From Caedibacter sp. 38-128 (GTDB lineage: Bacteria > Pseudomonadota > Alphaproteobacteria > Caedimonadales > Caedimonadaceae), in NCBI GenBank assembly GCA_001898705.1, contig MKUU01000060.1, forward strand, positions 1 to 64,000: a stretch of DNA of 64,000 nt, given 5' to 3'. Below, in pieces: positions 25,479 through 34,975 of the stretch. The translations under genes were made by a program, and so were the position numbers. The notes beneath the pieces were generated by a model. It did no database searches. It was given only the letters and a program-made list of their open reading frames with translations, and was not told the DNA's origin. The first letter of the stretch is position 1; each line of letters starts with the position of its first letter.

Positions 25479-26354
25479 TTAATTCCTGCCTAACTTGTTT
25501 TTATGAAAAAATCTAAAGAACTCACTTGAGGGGGATAACACAAACGTTGTGTCCTCAGGTTTCATTGCTTTTTGATACGCATCCATCGATCTATAAAATT
25601 CAAAAAAATCAGTGTCTTGGGAAAAAGAATCTGCATAAATGCGTGCAGCTTCTGCTTCGCCTTCACCTCGTAAAATTTCAGACTTTTTTCGTGCTTGTGC
25701 AAGAATAAGGGTGCGTTCGCGATCTGCTTTTGCTCGTATTCCTTGGGCTTGCTCGTCTCCTTCAGCCCTAAACTGTTTTGCTTCTTGACGTCGTTCACTT
25801 TCCATTCGATTGAAGATCGCTTCACTATTTTCTTTAGGTAAATCAGCGCGAATAATCCTCACATCTCGAACATCAATCCCAAAGTTTTTAGCTGAGTCTC
25901 GGACTTTACGAAATATTTCTTCCATAATTTTTGCACGATTTGAAGATAACATTTCAGAAAGAGGGACTCGCCCAATGACTTCTTGCATAATATCAGGCAC
26001 AATTTTCCCAAGACGATTTTGAACGCCCTCTAACGTGCCAACTGTTTTATAAAATACTAATACGTCGTTAATAATATAGCGAACATAAAGATCTACAACC
26101 ATTCGTTTTTGGTCGCCAGCATTCACTTCAATGACAGGAAGATTATAATCGAGTAAGCGCCTGTCAAAAAAAATTACGTCTTGAATAACGGGAATTTTAA
26201 CTTTTAGACCAGGTGTATCATGGATTTTTACAAGTTCACCAAATTGTAGAACAAGCGCTTTCTTTGTTTGATGAAGCGTAAAAAGTGAACTACTTGCAGT
26301 AAGAAGAATTAAACTTACACCTAAAATAAAAGAAGGGATGAATGATATTCTCAT
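25479..26354 (-). CDS. hflC: HflC, SPFH-domain modulator of FtsH protease
   Basis: 291 residues. One N-terminal membrane helix (about 5-25) precedes an SPFH/band 7 domain (about 28-190) with LVLQFGE and the DVRDVRIIRADLP stretch, then a charged coiled coil (about 180-240). It forms a periplasmic cage with HflK around FtsH. Its start overlaps the hflK stop by 4 bases (ATGA). Confidence 0.95.
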   Translation of the reverse strand: MRISFIPSFILGVSLILLTASSSLFTLHQTKKALVLQFGELVKIHDTPGLKVKIPVIQDVIFFDRRLLDYNLPVIEVNAGDQKRMVVDLYVRYIINDVLVFYKTVGTLEGVQNRLGKIVPDIMQEVIGRVPLSEMLSSNRAKIMEEIFRKVRDSAKNFGIDVRDVRIIRADLPKENSEAIFNRMESERRQEAKQFRAEGDEQAQGIRAKADRERTLILAQARKKSEILRGEGEAEAARIYADSFSQDTDFFEFYRSMDAYQKAMKPEDTTFVLSPSSEFFRFFHKNKLGRN

Positions 26355-27457
26355 TGTTGTGATTCTCCTGAGGAGCTAGAAGGTTTGTTTTTAATATCAG
26401 GAAGAGGCAAATAGGGTAATATTCCTTGTGTATTGCCTGGCGTATCAATAATGACCTTATTAACGTTTTTCATTAACTGAGTCATAAGATCAATATAAAG
26501 ACGTTTTCGAGTAACTTCTGGTGCTTTTTTATACTCTTTTAATAAGGCAAGAAAACGTTGAGCTTGTCCTTGAGCATCAGCAACGACAGATTGTCGAAAA
26601 GCTTCAGCACCTTGCTCAATTTGTTGAGCTTGTCCTCTAGCCTCAGGAATGATCGAATTTTGATAGGCACGTGCTTCATTAATCTTACTTTCCCGATCAG
26701 CTCGTGCTCTCTGCACGTCACGAAAAGCATCAATAACTTTTTCTGGGGGATTGACACGTAAAAGCCGGACTTGCTGTACTTCAATGCCTATACCGTAATC
26801 ATCAAGCATCTTTTGAAGTAATTTTTGAGCATCTACAACAATTTTATCTTTTCCCTTTGTGAGTGCATCGACGATTGTTGTTTGGGCAATAACTTCACGA
26901 ACAGCACTTTCTGCGGCGAGTTTTACCGTTTTATTTGGTGTTGGATCGTTAAATAGATATTTTGTTACATCTTTAATAAACCACAGGACTGAAAAATTGA
27001 GGGTAAGAATATTCTCATCCCCTGTGAGCATTTGGTTATCACTATCGTCTCCTAACATCGCTGTATCAGATTTAATGCGAATACCGCTATCAACTTGGTT
27101 GATTTCAGCAACCTTGGTAACAATCACTGTTTCGATCGGGGAAGGTAAATGATAACGAAGCCCAGGATGAGTAATACTTGTCATTTTTCCAAAGCGCAGT
27201 TCAACACCTAATTCACCTTCCGAAACACGATAAAATCCTGTTGCAAGCCATAGAAGAATCAACAACAAAAATAAACCCAAAATGATTCGAGGCTTATCTC
27301 CACCGTTACCAAAAAAAGACTTTTTAAAGGTTTCCCAAACTTTTTGAAATGAATCTTCTAGATTAAGGGCAGAACCTTGTTTACGACTCTCCCAAGGATC
27401 ATTTTGATTATCCCAGGGGTTGCGGCCTTTGTCTTCATTATTATCCTGCCAAGGCAT
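26351..27457 (-). CDS. hflK: HflK, SPFH-domain partner of HflC
   Basis: 368 residues. A polar Asn/Trp-rich N-terminus (MPWQDNNEDKGRNPWDN, typical of HflK) precedes one membrane helix (about 58-75), the SPFH domain (about 80-260) and a coiled coil, with a Pro/Ser-rich C-terminal tail. First gene of the hflK-hflC-degP operon. Confidence 0.95.
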   Translation of the reverse strand: MPWQDNNEDKGRNPWDNQNDPWESRKQGSALNLEDSFQKVWETFKKSFFGNGGDKPRIILGLFLLLILLWLATGFYRVSEGELGVELRFGKMTSITHPGLRYHLPSPIETVIVTKVAEINQVDSGIRIKSDTAMLGDDSDNQMLTGDENILTLNFSVLWFIKDVTKYLFNDPTPNKTVKLAAESAVREVIAQTTIVDALTKGKDKIVVDAQKLLQKMLDDYGIGIEVQQVRLLRVNPPEKVIDAFRDVQRARADRESKINEARAYQNSIIPEARGQAQQIEQGAEAFRQSVVADAQGQAQRFLALLKEYKKAPEVTRKRLYIDLMTQLMKNVNKVIIDTPGNTQGILPYLPLPDIKNKPSSSSGESQQ

Positions 27458-27599
27458 AAAATATCTCCAAGTTTAATAAATTTTGATACAATATATGCTA
27501 CCTTGCTTGTGCATGCAATGGGGGAGAACAAGGAATTAAGCGATTTTATACGTCATAAATAAAATTTAAATTCTCTATCTTTATTGATTATTTCATATT

Positions 27600-28067
27600 T
27601 TATTCAAGATTTTTAAGAACTCCAAGTACTTCTTGAATATGACCTGGAACTTTAACATTCCTCCACATTTTGCGAAGAATTCCATTGCGATCAATTAAAA
27701 ACGTTGATCTTTCTATCCCAATATATTTTTTTCCGTACATACTTTTTTCTTGAAGAACATCATAAAGTTTACACAAAGTTCCTTCGGTATCTGCAGCAAG
27801 TTCAAAAGGTAAATCATATTTTGTGCGGAATTTTTTGTGAGATGCAATACTATCTTTTGAGACCCCAAGGATAGCCCCTTGATATTGTTGAATTTCCGAA
27901 TAATTGTCTCGAAATCCACAAGATTCAAGCGTGCATCCAGGTGTGTCATCTTTAGGATAAAAATATAAAATAAGAGGGTGGCCTTTGAAAGATTCAAGAG
28001 TAAGTATTGGATTTAGGTCTGTTACTGTGGTAAAACTAGGGGCAGGTTGGTCAAGCGATAAAAGCAT
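27600..28067 (-). CDS. bcp: Thiol peroxidase, BCP/PrxQ type
   Basis: 155 residues of thioredoxin fold. Cys45 (TPGCTLESC) is the peroxidatic residue and Cys50 the resolving residue, the CxxxxC pattern of BCP/PrxQ. Reduces hydroperoxides with thioredoxin. AGGAGG lies close before the ATG. It is divergent from the AsmA-like gene, sharing a 56-base intergenic region. Confidence 0.95.
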   Translation of the reverse strand: MLLSLDQPAPSFTTVTDLNPILTLESFKGHPLILYFYPKDDTPGCTLESCGFRDNYSEIQQYQGAILGVSKDSIASHKKFRTKYDLPFELAADTEGTLCKLYDVLQEKSMYGKKYIGIERSTFLIDRNGILRKMWRNVKVPGHIQEVLGVLKNLE

Positions 28068-28123
28068 TAGTATCCTCCTTGTAAACTTTGTTTCTCATAA
28101 TAATAAAAACTTAATTTTTTGAA

Positions 28124-31100
28124 ATGAAAAAAAATATTATTAAAAAAATACTTTTATACTTTTTATGGACTATTATTGGCGGTCTAGGGATAGGGTTAGT
28201 ATTAGGGGGAGCATTTTTAGCACGTATTCACTATACACCGCTAATTTTGAAAGATCTAAATCCAAGTATTATAAGAAGCTTTGAAGCCATAGTCCCAGCA
28301 TATAAAATATCATTTGACTACGTTGAAGTTACTTGGAAAGGGGTGGGGCACCCAATTTTTATCCATGGTGAAAATGTCAAAGTGCAAGAGAGAGAAGGAA
28401 AGCGCCTTAAAGTTGCTTTTCCAGAGTTAAAAGTTAGTTTTTCTATTCCCAATCTACTAATAGGAAAATTTAGTATAAGAACCCTAGATATTATTAAACC
28501 TTCACTCTATTTCATTTATGAAAGTATAAGCCCCGCACTTAAGGTTTCATCGGAAGCCGATGATCAATTTATTTTGACTCTTATAGACAACTTCTTAAAA
28601 GAGAAAAAAAACTTAAGAAAGTTAAAACATATAAAAATAGAACAAGCAGACATAAAAATTGATAATTCTGAACAGGAAGAACTTTTACATATTCCAAACT
28701 TAATGTTTACCCTAGAGCGTGTAGATAAGAAGCAGAAATTTAATGTTACAGGCGGGACTTCAAGCAGTTTTTTTCAGTTAAGTGGGACGAGTGATCATAA
28801 GGCAGGAGACATATTGGTTGATCTCAATATTCATAGCAACACTCAGAATAACTCACCCCCAATCCAACCTCAAGAACGAGAGAAACAAACGTCTACGATC
28901 GAAGATAGATTTTTATTTTTGAAAGGGATAAAGTTAACTTTCTCTGCGACGAGCAAATTTCACTATTCAGAAAAAGAAGGACTTAAAGAAGCTTCATTGA
29001 TTCTAACCCTTGAGCAAGGAAAAATTAATATTCCCTCTTTGTTTAAACAACCCATCGATATTAATAAAGGCGGTCTAGAAGTATTTTACTCTAACAGTCA
29101 TCTTCAGGTGAAAAAGTTAGAAGTTCAAACTGGGAAGACGTATATTAGAGCTACGGCTGAAGGAGTTTGGAATAAACATTCTCAAGAAATGGAGCTAAAA
29201 AGTAAAACTGAGGCAGAAAATGTTCTTTTGAATGATTTAGATAAGTTTTGGCCTACAAATTTAGCAATAACACCGCGGCAATGGGTCATAAAGAATATTG
29301 CTCAAGGTAAGGTTCCTAAAGCAACGTTGGAGCTAGATTCACTTATTGTTTTACAAGGCAAGAAAATTGATTTTCTCCAGAGAAACCTTGGGGGTATTAT
29401 TAAGATACAAGATGCAACAGTTTCTTATCTTGAAGAAATGCCAAAAGTAACACAGGTTAATGGTGAAGCTGTCTATTCTTTAAAAGATTTTTTGATTAAG
29501 CTTGGCTCAGGAAATATCCATCAACTTAAACTTAAAAGTGGTAGTGTTGATATCAGAGATTTGGACAAAGAGAATCAAAATATAGATATTCAATTAACAG
29601 TAGATGGCTCTTTATCTCAACATCTCTCTTTAGTAGATCATAAGCCCTTAGAATACGCAAAGCAGCTCTCATTAAAACCATCTCAAGTTTCTGGTGAAGC
29701 ACAGACATCTGTCCATTTAGAATTTCCTCTTTTAACAACAATTACATTAAAGGAAATTCAAGTAGATATTAATTCAAAACTGTTTAATACAAAATTATTA
29801 AATATTATAGAGGCATTTCCCTGCGAATTATATGATGGAAAATTCAATTTAAAAATTAATAATAAAAATATGCTTTTTGAGGGAGGCGGTCATGTTTGTG
29901 GTGTTCCTCTTCAGATTACATGGCAAAAGAATTTTGATCTTGATTCTCTTTTTGATAATAAAGTTGATCTGACAGGTGTCATTGGTGAGCAATTATTTAA
30001 TCATCAAAAAATTAGTTTTGTTCAGGAATTTGTAGGGACCGCTCCTCTAGAAATTCATTACTTGGGGAAAAAAGAATCTCAAGGAAGCCTCCATGCGAAA
30101 ATTAATCTTACAAACGCTCGGGCGCGTATTTTAGGATGGTTAAAGCCTAAAATGGTGCGAGGAGATATAGAGTTATCAATGGAAATGAGTAATTTTTCAC
30201 CTCATAAATTGAACTTTATTAAAGCTAATGTCCTAGACGGTATCCATATTGAAGGAAAAGGATTGTTTGATAACTTAGGTTTGAAAGAACTAAATTTCTC
30301 ACACTTTAAAGTGGGTCTTACAAATATTCACTTTAATCTTTTACGGGGAGATAATCAGATATATAGGATGAACCTTTTTGGAAAGGCACTGAATTTAGAA
30401 CCATTATGGCAGAGTCTATTAAATTCCTCTAAAGAGAAATTGAGCACGGATTTTGAGCTAAAAGCCAAGATAAATGATGTCTTCTTAGGGGTTGATAAAG
30501 TGATTTATAATAGCAATCTCAATTTGAACTACAATAAGGGTATTTTAAGTTATTTAGATCTTAGAGCAGAGCTTTCGAAAAAAAATCCTCAAACTATATT
30601 TGAGGTTCATTTGTCAGCTAACGATATGCATACAAGAAAAATTAAATTGAGAACGGCACATGGCGGCAAACTCTTAAAAGCATTTGGGATATATGATGAT
30701 GTTTATAGAGGGAATCTGAATGTTCTTGCAACCCATGATGATCGGATGCCACAAGATCCTTGGCAAGGAAAGTTTGAGTTAACAGATTTTTCCCTGAAAA
30801 AGGCTCCTATTATGGGAAAGCTATTGGCACTTGCATTCCCAACAGGCGTAGTTGATTTATTTTCCGAAAAAGGGCTACCTTTTAATCATTTTCGCAGTAA
30901 GTTTAGTGCAACTGCAAAGAAAATCGTTTTTACAAAGGGGCGTGCAAATGGCACATCCCTCGGCTTAACATTTGCTGGCGTTGTTGATTTGCAAAAAAAG
31001 AACTTACAGCTTCATGGTTCAGTGATTCCTGCATACCACCTAAATACTATTTTATCAAAGATTCCGATTATAGGAGAGCTGGCTAGTGGTGGTAAGCATG

Positions 31101-31273
31101 AAGGTTTATTTTCTGTTGCTTATACTATTTCTGGTAATAGTGATAAGCCTGAAATTACTGTAAACCCTGTTTCTATCCTTACCCCCGGTTTTTTCCGGAA
31201 AATCTTTGAGCCTGATATGGATCAAAGTTTCGAAGATAATGATGAAGAGGAATACAAAGATCTAAATAATTAA
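28124..31273 (+). CDS. AsmA/YhdP-like envelope protein (DUF3971)
   Basis: 1049 residues. An N-terminal membrane anchor (about 8-32) is followed by a long periplasmic beta-rich region with the YhdP/DUF3971 pattern: the WPTNLAITPRQWVIKNIAQGKV segment region near residue 375 and a C-terminal AsmA-like domain (about 830-1010, with GKLLALAFPTGVVDLFSEKG and GANGTSLGLTFAG-like motifs). Such proteins are thought to bridge the periplasm and carry phospholipids to the outer membrane. AT-rich with many Lys/Asn codons. It is followed by rnhB after 3 bases. Confidence 0.85.
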   Translation: MKKNIIKKILLYFLWTIIGGLGIGLVLGGAFLARIHYTPLILKDLNPSIIRSFEAIVPAYKISFDYVEVTWKGVGHPIFIHGENVKVQEREGKRLKVAFPELKVSFSIPNLLIGKFSIRTLDIIKPSLYFIYESISPALKVSSEADDQFILTLIDNFLKEKKNLRKLKHIKIEQADIKIDNSEQEELLHIPNLMFTLERVDKKQKFNVTGGTSSSFFQLSGTSDHKAGDILVDLNIHSNTQNNSPPIQPQEREKQTSTIEDRFLFLKGIKLTFSATSKFHYSEKEGLKEASLILTLEQGKINIPSLFKQPIDINKGGLEVFYSNSHLQVKKLEVQTGKTYIRATAEGVWNKHSQEMELKSKTEAENVLLNDLDKFWPTNLAITPRQWVIKNIAQGKVPKATLELDSLIVLQGKKIDFLQRNLGGIIKIQDATVSYLEEMPKVTQVNGEAVYSLKDFLIKLGSGNIHQLKLKSGSVDIRDLDKENQNIDIQLTVDGSLSQHLSLVDHKPLEYAKQLSLKPSQVSGEAQTSVHLEFPLLTTITLKEIQVDINSKLFNTKLLNIIEAFPCELYDGKFNLKINNKNMLFEGGGHVCGVPLQITWQKNFDLDSLFDNKVDLTGVIGEQLFNHQKISFVQEFVGTAPLEIHYLGKKESQGSLHAKINLTNARARILGWLKPKMVRGDIELSMEMSNFSPHKLNFIKANVLDGIHIEGKGLFDNLGLKELNFSHFKVGLTNIHFNLLRGDNQIYRMNLFGKALNLEPLWQSLLNSSKEKLSTDFELKAKINDVFLGVDKVIYNSNLNLNYNKGILSYLDLRAELSKKNPQTIFEVHLSANDMHTRKIKLRTAHGGKLLKAFGIYDDVYRGNLNVLATHDDRMPQDPWQGKFELTDFSLKKAPIMGKLLALAFPTGVVDLFSEKGLPFNHFRSKFSATAKKIVFTKGRANGTSLGLTFAGVVDLQKKNLQLHGSVIPAYHLNTILSKIPIIGELASGGKHEGLFSVAYTISGNSDKPEITVNPVSILTPGFFRKIFEPDMDQSFEDNDEEEYKDLNN

Positions 31274-31276
31274 AGT

Positions 31277-31921
31277 ATGTTTAAAGGAATGAAGTTGCCA
31301 AGTTTTTTTTATGAAAAACAATATACTGGAATTGTTGTGGGGATTGATGAGGTCGGTTGTGGCCCATGGGCAGGGCCTGTGGTTGCTGCAGCTGTTATTA
31401 TCAATCAAACAAATTTTCCTCAAAAACTCCTTGAAATTATTCAAGATTCTAAGAAGATTTCTCCTAATAAGAGGGAGATGATTTATCAGGAAATACTGAA
31501 ACTAGAGAGGGATAGCTGTTCTATTGCCTGGGCAGAAGCAAGCGTTCAAGAGATTGATACATTAAATATTAGACGAGCGGCAATGTTAGCAATGCAAAGA
31601 GCCGTCGATTCTTTAGAAGTGAAGCCTGACGTTGCACTGGTAGATGGAAATGTAAGACCCTCTTTAGAATGTCACATCCAAACTCTTGTAAAAGGAGATA
31701 CATTAAGTTTCTCAATTGCAGCGGCTTCAATCGTCGCAAAAGTTGTAAGAGATGAAATAATGTGTAAGTTAGCCGAAGAATATCCTCATTATGGTTGGGA
31801 GAGAAATGCAGGTTATGGGACGGCTGAACATCAACGCGCCATAACAATACATGGTATTACGCCCTATCATCGTGTTTCTTTTGCACCTATAGCAAAGCAT
31901 GTAAAACAATTAATTGCTTAA
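31277..31921 (+). CDS. rnhB: Ribonuclease HII
   Basis: Removes ribonucleotides from DNA and RNA primers from hybrids. 214 residues. Active-site acids are Asp24 and Glu25 (GIDEVGCGPWAGP), Asp123 (LVDGN) and Asp159 (KVVRDEIM); the C-terminal GYGTAEHQRAI is the usual HII motif. ATG 31277 has little ribosome site; Met5 (31289) is an alternative. It is joined to the AsmA-like gene and ends before a strong terminator. Confidence 0.95.
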   Translation: MFKGMKLPSFFYEKQYTGIVVGIDEVGCGPWAGPVVAAAVIINQTNFPQKLLEIIQDSKKISPNKREMIYQEILKLERDSCSIAWAEASVQEIDTLNIRRAAMLAMQRAVDSLEVKPDVALVDGNVRPSLECHIQTLVKGDTLSFSIAAASIVAKVVRDEIMCKLAEEYPHYGWERNAGYGTAEHQRAITIHGITPYHRVSFAPIAKHVKQLIA

Positions 31922-31926
31922 GATAA

Positions 31927-31955
31927 AAGAGAAGCCCTACATTAGGGCTTCTCTT
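31927..31955. terminator. Bidirectional terminator between rnhB and patatin gene
   Basis: A perfect 13-bp stem (AAGAGAAGCCCTA/TAGGGCTTCTCTT) with a 3-base loop lies between convergent rnhB and patatin genes; TTGTTAAAATT follows on the plus side. Confidence 0.85.
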
Positions 31956-31967
31956 GTTAAAATTAAA

Positions 31968-33104
31968 CTAAGAAGAACTTAGATGTTTAGCGCCAACAAA
32001 TTTATGAATTGTTGAACCTATATGTGCTTTTCTATCTTTAAGCCAAGGACTATGCTCAAGAGCAGATTTCATATCTTGATAGCCATGAGAAGCTCGGTCT
32101 TTGATTGATGTTTTAGAGAATTCACAATCGCTGCTTGAAACTTCATAATTGGGTTTGTTATAAGCAATATGAACAATATCAAACTTGCTATCATTAGCAA
32201 AATCTTGGATTTCTTTCATGATAGGGTCTTTCTTGAGATCTGCAGGCAATGCGTCTGTAAGATGTTTAAGATATCCCGAAAGATTATGTCTTTTGCTAAG
32301 GTGAGCAATATGATGAGCTGTTCTACTTGTGAATTGTAATTCCTTTAGTTTAAGGGTAACTTCATCCATATCTTGTGGTTCTTTTCCATTTGCGGCAAAT
32401 AGGTCAACCATAAAACAAAGAGTATCAACTTTAGGTTCTGCATCAAAGATACCATCGAGAGGGGTATTGGAGGCACATCCGCCATCCCAATATAAATCGC
32501 CATCTATTACCATTCCTGGAAAACCTGGAGGCATCGAACCACTGGCCATGACATGTTCAGGGCCAATTTTCATTTTTGCACTATCGAAGAAAACAAGTTG
32601 TCCATCTTTTACGCGTGTAACGCCTAAAATAAGCCGTCCTAATTTTCCAGAATTGATTCCATCAAAATCGACGAACTGAAGTAAAGTTTCTTTTAATTTA
32701 CTTGTATCATAATAACTTGTGGATGCCGCAGTTCCTTTTGGTTGCATTTGTGGAACAGGAAACCGAGGTGAGAAAAAATTAGGTTGCCCAAAAATAAATC
32801 CTTGAAGAGAGGTGAGTGAATTATGAAATTTTTTCATCTCATCGGTTAAATTAGGCATCGGAGGAATATCCGGCCATGAAATCGTGTCCCAGAATTTTTC
32901 AAGTTTAGCAACACGGTTTTGAGGAGAATTACCTGCAATAATTGCAGCAGTAAAAGCTCCAATAGAAATTCCTGCGATCGTATCAGGTGTGTATCCGGCT
33001 TCTTGCATCGCTCTGAGTGCGCCAATGTGATAAGCTCCTAAAGAACCTCCCCCTTGGCATGCCATCGCGATCCGAGTATATGAACTTTTGTTTGTGGAAA
33101 CCAT
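31968..33104 (-). CDS. Patatin-like phospholipase
   Basis: 378 residues. The patatin core covers about residues 10-215: oxyanion loop GGGSLG (18-23), nucleophile Ser47 in GISIGA and catalytic Asp207 in YWDGGCASNTPLDG. The C-terminal part resembles DUF3734 found in a patatin subfamily. It has no signal peptide, so it is cytosolic or exported by another route. Patatins in intracellular bacteria (ExoU-like) can act on host membranes, but the family also includes housekeeping lipid hydrolases; nothing here decides. Monocistronic by its flanks. Confidence 0.92.
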   Translation of the reverse strand: MVSTNKSSYTRIAMACQGGGSLGAYHIGALRAMQEAGYTPDTIAGISIGAFTAAIIAGNSPQNRVAKLEKFWDTISWPDIPPMPNLTDEMKKFHNSLTSLQGFIFGQPNFFSPRFPVPQMQPKGTAASTSYYDTSKLKETLLQFVDFDGINSGKLGRLILGVTRVKDGQLVFFDSAKMKIGPEHVMASGSMPPGFPGMVIDGDLYWDGGCASNTPLDGIFDAEPKVDTLCFMVDLFAANGKEPQDMDEVTLKLKELQFTSRTAHHIAHLSKRHNLSGYLKHLTDALPADLKKDPIMKEIQDFANDSKFDIVHIAYNKPNYEVSSSDCEFSKTSIKDRASHGYQDMKSALEHSPWLKDRKAHIGSTIHKFVGAKHLSSS

Positions 33105-33178
33105 TTAAATTCTCCCATTATTGAATTATCAAATTCTGCTGTCTAAGAGCAGTATAATGAGAGAGCATTAAAAATTTA

Positions 33179-34006
33179 TTAAAGAGATTGATGATTAGAT
33201 GAGTCTAAGAGCCCTCCAATTTTGATAGGAGTAATATTTAAGGCTAGCCCGGTAATATCATCGATTGTAATGATGGCACCACATAACGTTGGCTCTCCAT
33301 TTGCCGGTTTCATGTGAGGTGAAGGGACTGCTCCTAAAAAACGACTGATTGAAAGGTCTTTTTGCATGCCAAGCACAGAATCATAAGGGCCGCACATGCC
33401 TAAATCTGTTTGGTAAGCGGTTCCTTTTGGCAAAACACGTGCGTCAGCAGTTGGGACATGAGTATGAGTGCCTACGACAGCTGAAACTTGACCGTCAACA
33501 TAATTAGCAAGCGCCATTTTTTCACTATTTGCTTCTGCATGAATATCAATAACGATGGCGTCAACATTATTTTGTTTTAAGCGATATTCCTTTAAAGCAG
33601 CATTTATTGTAAAAAAAGGATCTGCGACCACTGGAGGTGGCATAAAAAGCTTCCCCATAATATTGATGACAACTAAAGTTTTATTTGTATGAAGCTTTAC
33701 TTTTGTCATACCTACGCCGGGTTTGTCAGATTTGTAATTGATCGGTCTTAATAATCGAGATTCTTTTGAAAAGAAATTATTAACACACTTTTGATCCCAT
33801 GCGTGATTTCCTGTTGTGATAACATCAACCCCAATATTGAAAAATTCTTGAGCAATATCTTGTGTGATACCAAAGCCACCTGCTGCGTTTTCTGCATTAA
33901 TAATCACACCATCTAACTGTAATTGAGAGCGTAGCTTAGGGATATATTCCATCACTGCTAAACGTCCTTTACGTCCAACAACATCACCACAAGCTAAAAT
34001 TTTCAT
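33179..34006 (-). CDS. TIGR00282/YmdB-family metallophosphoesterase
   Basis: 275 residues. Metal ligands lie in CGDVVGRKGR (N-terminus), NAENAAGGFG, TTGNHAWDQ, DIHAEANSEK and VGTHTHVPTAD, the complete YmdB pattern. Family members hydrolyse 2',3'-cyclic nucleotides or cAMP and affect RNA turnover. It overlaps the end of the formyltetrahydrofolate cyclo-ligase gene by 4 bases. Confidence 0.92.
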   Translation of the reverse strand: MKILACGDVVGRKGRLAVMEYIPKLRSQLQLDGVIINAENAAGGFGITQDIAQEFFNIGVDVITTGNHAWDQKCVNNFFSKESRLLRPINYKSDKPGVGMTKVKLHTNKTLVVINIMGKLFMPPPVVADPFFTINAALKEYRLKQNNVDAIVIDIHAEANSEKMALANYVDGQVSAVVGTHTHVPTADARVLPKGTAYQTDLGMCGPYDSVLGMQKDLSISRFLGAVPSPHMKPANGEPTLCGAIITIDDITGLALNITPIKIGGLLDSSNHQSL

Positions 34007-34593
34007 ACGACCTCACTTAAATTATAAATCTTTTTCTCTGTTACAATCCATTGTAAAGCTTCGTCATGTGGTTCAATTGGAAGCTGGTTTACGTGTTGTA
34101 TATCATAGGCTAATCCAATGGTTGTAATAGATTTTATTTTCTTTAAGGTCGAGAGCGTTTGGTCATAATATCCTCCTCCATATCCAAGTCTATGCCCCTG
34201 TTTATCAAAGCTAAGCAAGGGAATAAATAAGATATCAGGCAGGAGAAGCGGTTGATTTTCGTGGGGTTCAAAAGTGTTATGAAGCCCCATTTTAAGTGAA
34301 TTGTGAGGAGACCATCTCCTAAAAAGAAGAGTTTTATTTTCTTTACTTGTTATTGGAAGAACGACCTCATATTTTTGAAGAAACAAATTTTCAAGCAAGG
34401 GGCGCGAATCTACCTCTTCGGCTTTCGGCCAATAACCGGCGATAATATCTGAAGGCTTAAAGCTAAAAAAATTAAGCACTTTCCAGCTGATAAGTTGATG
34501 AAGTTTAAAGAGGTCAGTTTCTTTTAAAGAATTACAAAAGTTTTTTCTCTGCTCTTTCGCCCGGCTTCGCAAGAGAAGTTTTTCCGGTTGCAT
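34003..34593 (-). CDS. fau: 5-formyltetrahydrofolate cyclo-ligase
   Basis: 196 residues. Converts 5-formyl-THF to 5,10-methenyl-THF with ATP. Conserved features are the N-terminal LLRSRAKEQRKNF helix, PLLSFDKQGHRLGYGGGYYD (phosphate/Mg2+ loop) and the C-terminal EPHDEALQWIVTEK. It lies 29 bases after the 6S RNA gene on the same strand, as ygfA follows ssrS in E. coli, and is probably on the same transcript. Confidence 0.95.
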   Translation of the reverse strand: MQPEKLLLRSRAKEQRKNFCNSLKETDLFKLHQLISWKVLNFFSFKPSDIIAGYWPKAEEVDSRPLLENLFLQKYEVVLPITSKENKTLLFRRWSPHNSLKMGLHNTFEPHENQPLLLPDILFIPLLSFDKQGHRLGYGGGYYDQTLSTLKKIKSITTIGLAYDIQHVNQLPIEPHDEALQWIVTEKKIYNLSEVV

Positions 34594-34622
34594 AAATATT
34601 CAACTTCCTAAAATGGTATAGT

Positions 34623-34784
34623 GGAAAAGCCATCGTAACCGTCGATGAAAGTCATCCTCGTGTGGCCCGCATTAGCAGGTGGGTGCCATATACCGGAGTC
34701 CACAAACTCTGGCAGGGACAGCTCCCTTAAGGATTGATATCGGCCCCAGGGAAGTTGCATCTAACGTGAAACAACAGCTTTTCC
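34623..34784 (-). ncRNA. ssrS: 6S RNA
   Basis: On the minus strand about 162 nt form a long hairpin. The ends close by a 14-bp stem (GGAAAAGC... with ...GCTTTTCC, three G-U pairs), a large central bubble follows, and a terminal stem comes last. The 5' side of the bubble reads CCCTGGGGCCGATATC, close to the E. coli 6S segment CCCCUGAGCCGAUAU, at the same distance from the 5' end. That segment is the template for product RNA when RNA polymerase holoenzyme is bound. The gene precedes fau, the classical ssrS context, and a promoter fits the 5' end. Folded by eye only. Confidence 0.88.
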
Positions 34785-34790
34785 TTTTTT

Positions 34791-34820
34791 ATTATGTAAT
34801 TTTTTGGCTTATGTTTGCAA
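34791..34820 (-). promoter_or_regulatory. Promoter of 6S RNA
   Basis: On the minus strand, TTGCAA (34820-34815) and CATAAT (34796-34791) are 18 bases apart, and the first G of the 6S stem lies 7 bases further on. The spacing and position fit a sigma-70-type promoter starting the 6S transcript. Confidence 0.65.
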
Positions 34821-34905
34821 GTAGAACTATAGATGATCTATCTTTGTAGGTGTTGCATTAATAGCACTTATTTAAAAGAGACTGCTGAGAATGAGATAGG
34901 CTTTA

Positions 34906-34933
34906 TTGACATAAAAGGTTAATTTCCATAATT
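34906..34933 (+). promoter_or_regulatory. Promoter of the small lipoprotein gene
   Basis: A consensus -35 TTGACA (34906-34911) is followed after 16 bases by ATAATT (34928-34933), about 45 bases before the lipoprotein ATG. It is the best -35 box seen in the window. Confidence 0.6.
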
Positions 34934-34975
34934 TGAAAACGTTAAAAACAATTGAATTGTAGGGAGTTTTAAAGA

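Noticed and set aside
34623-34790. Plus-strand RNA with terminator-like T-run (GCTTTTCC followed by TTTTTT)
   Set aside because: The conserved 6S bubble sequence, its distance from the 5' end, the promoter and the fau context all fit the minus strand.
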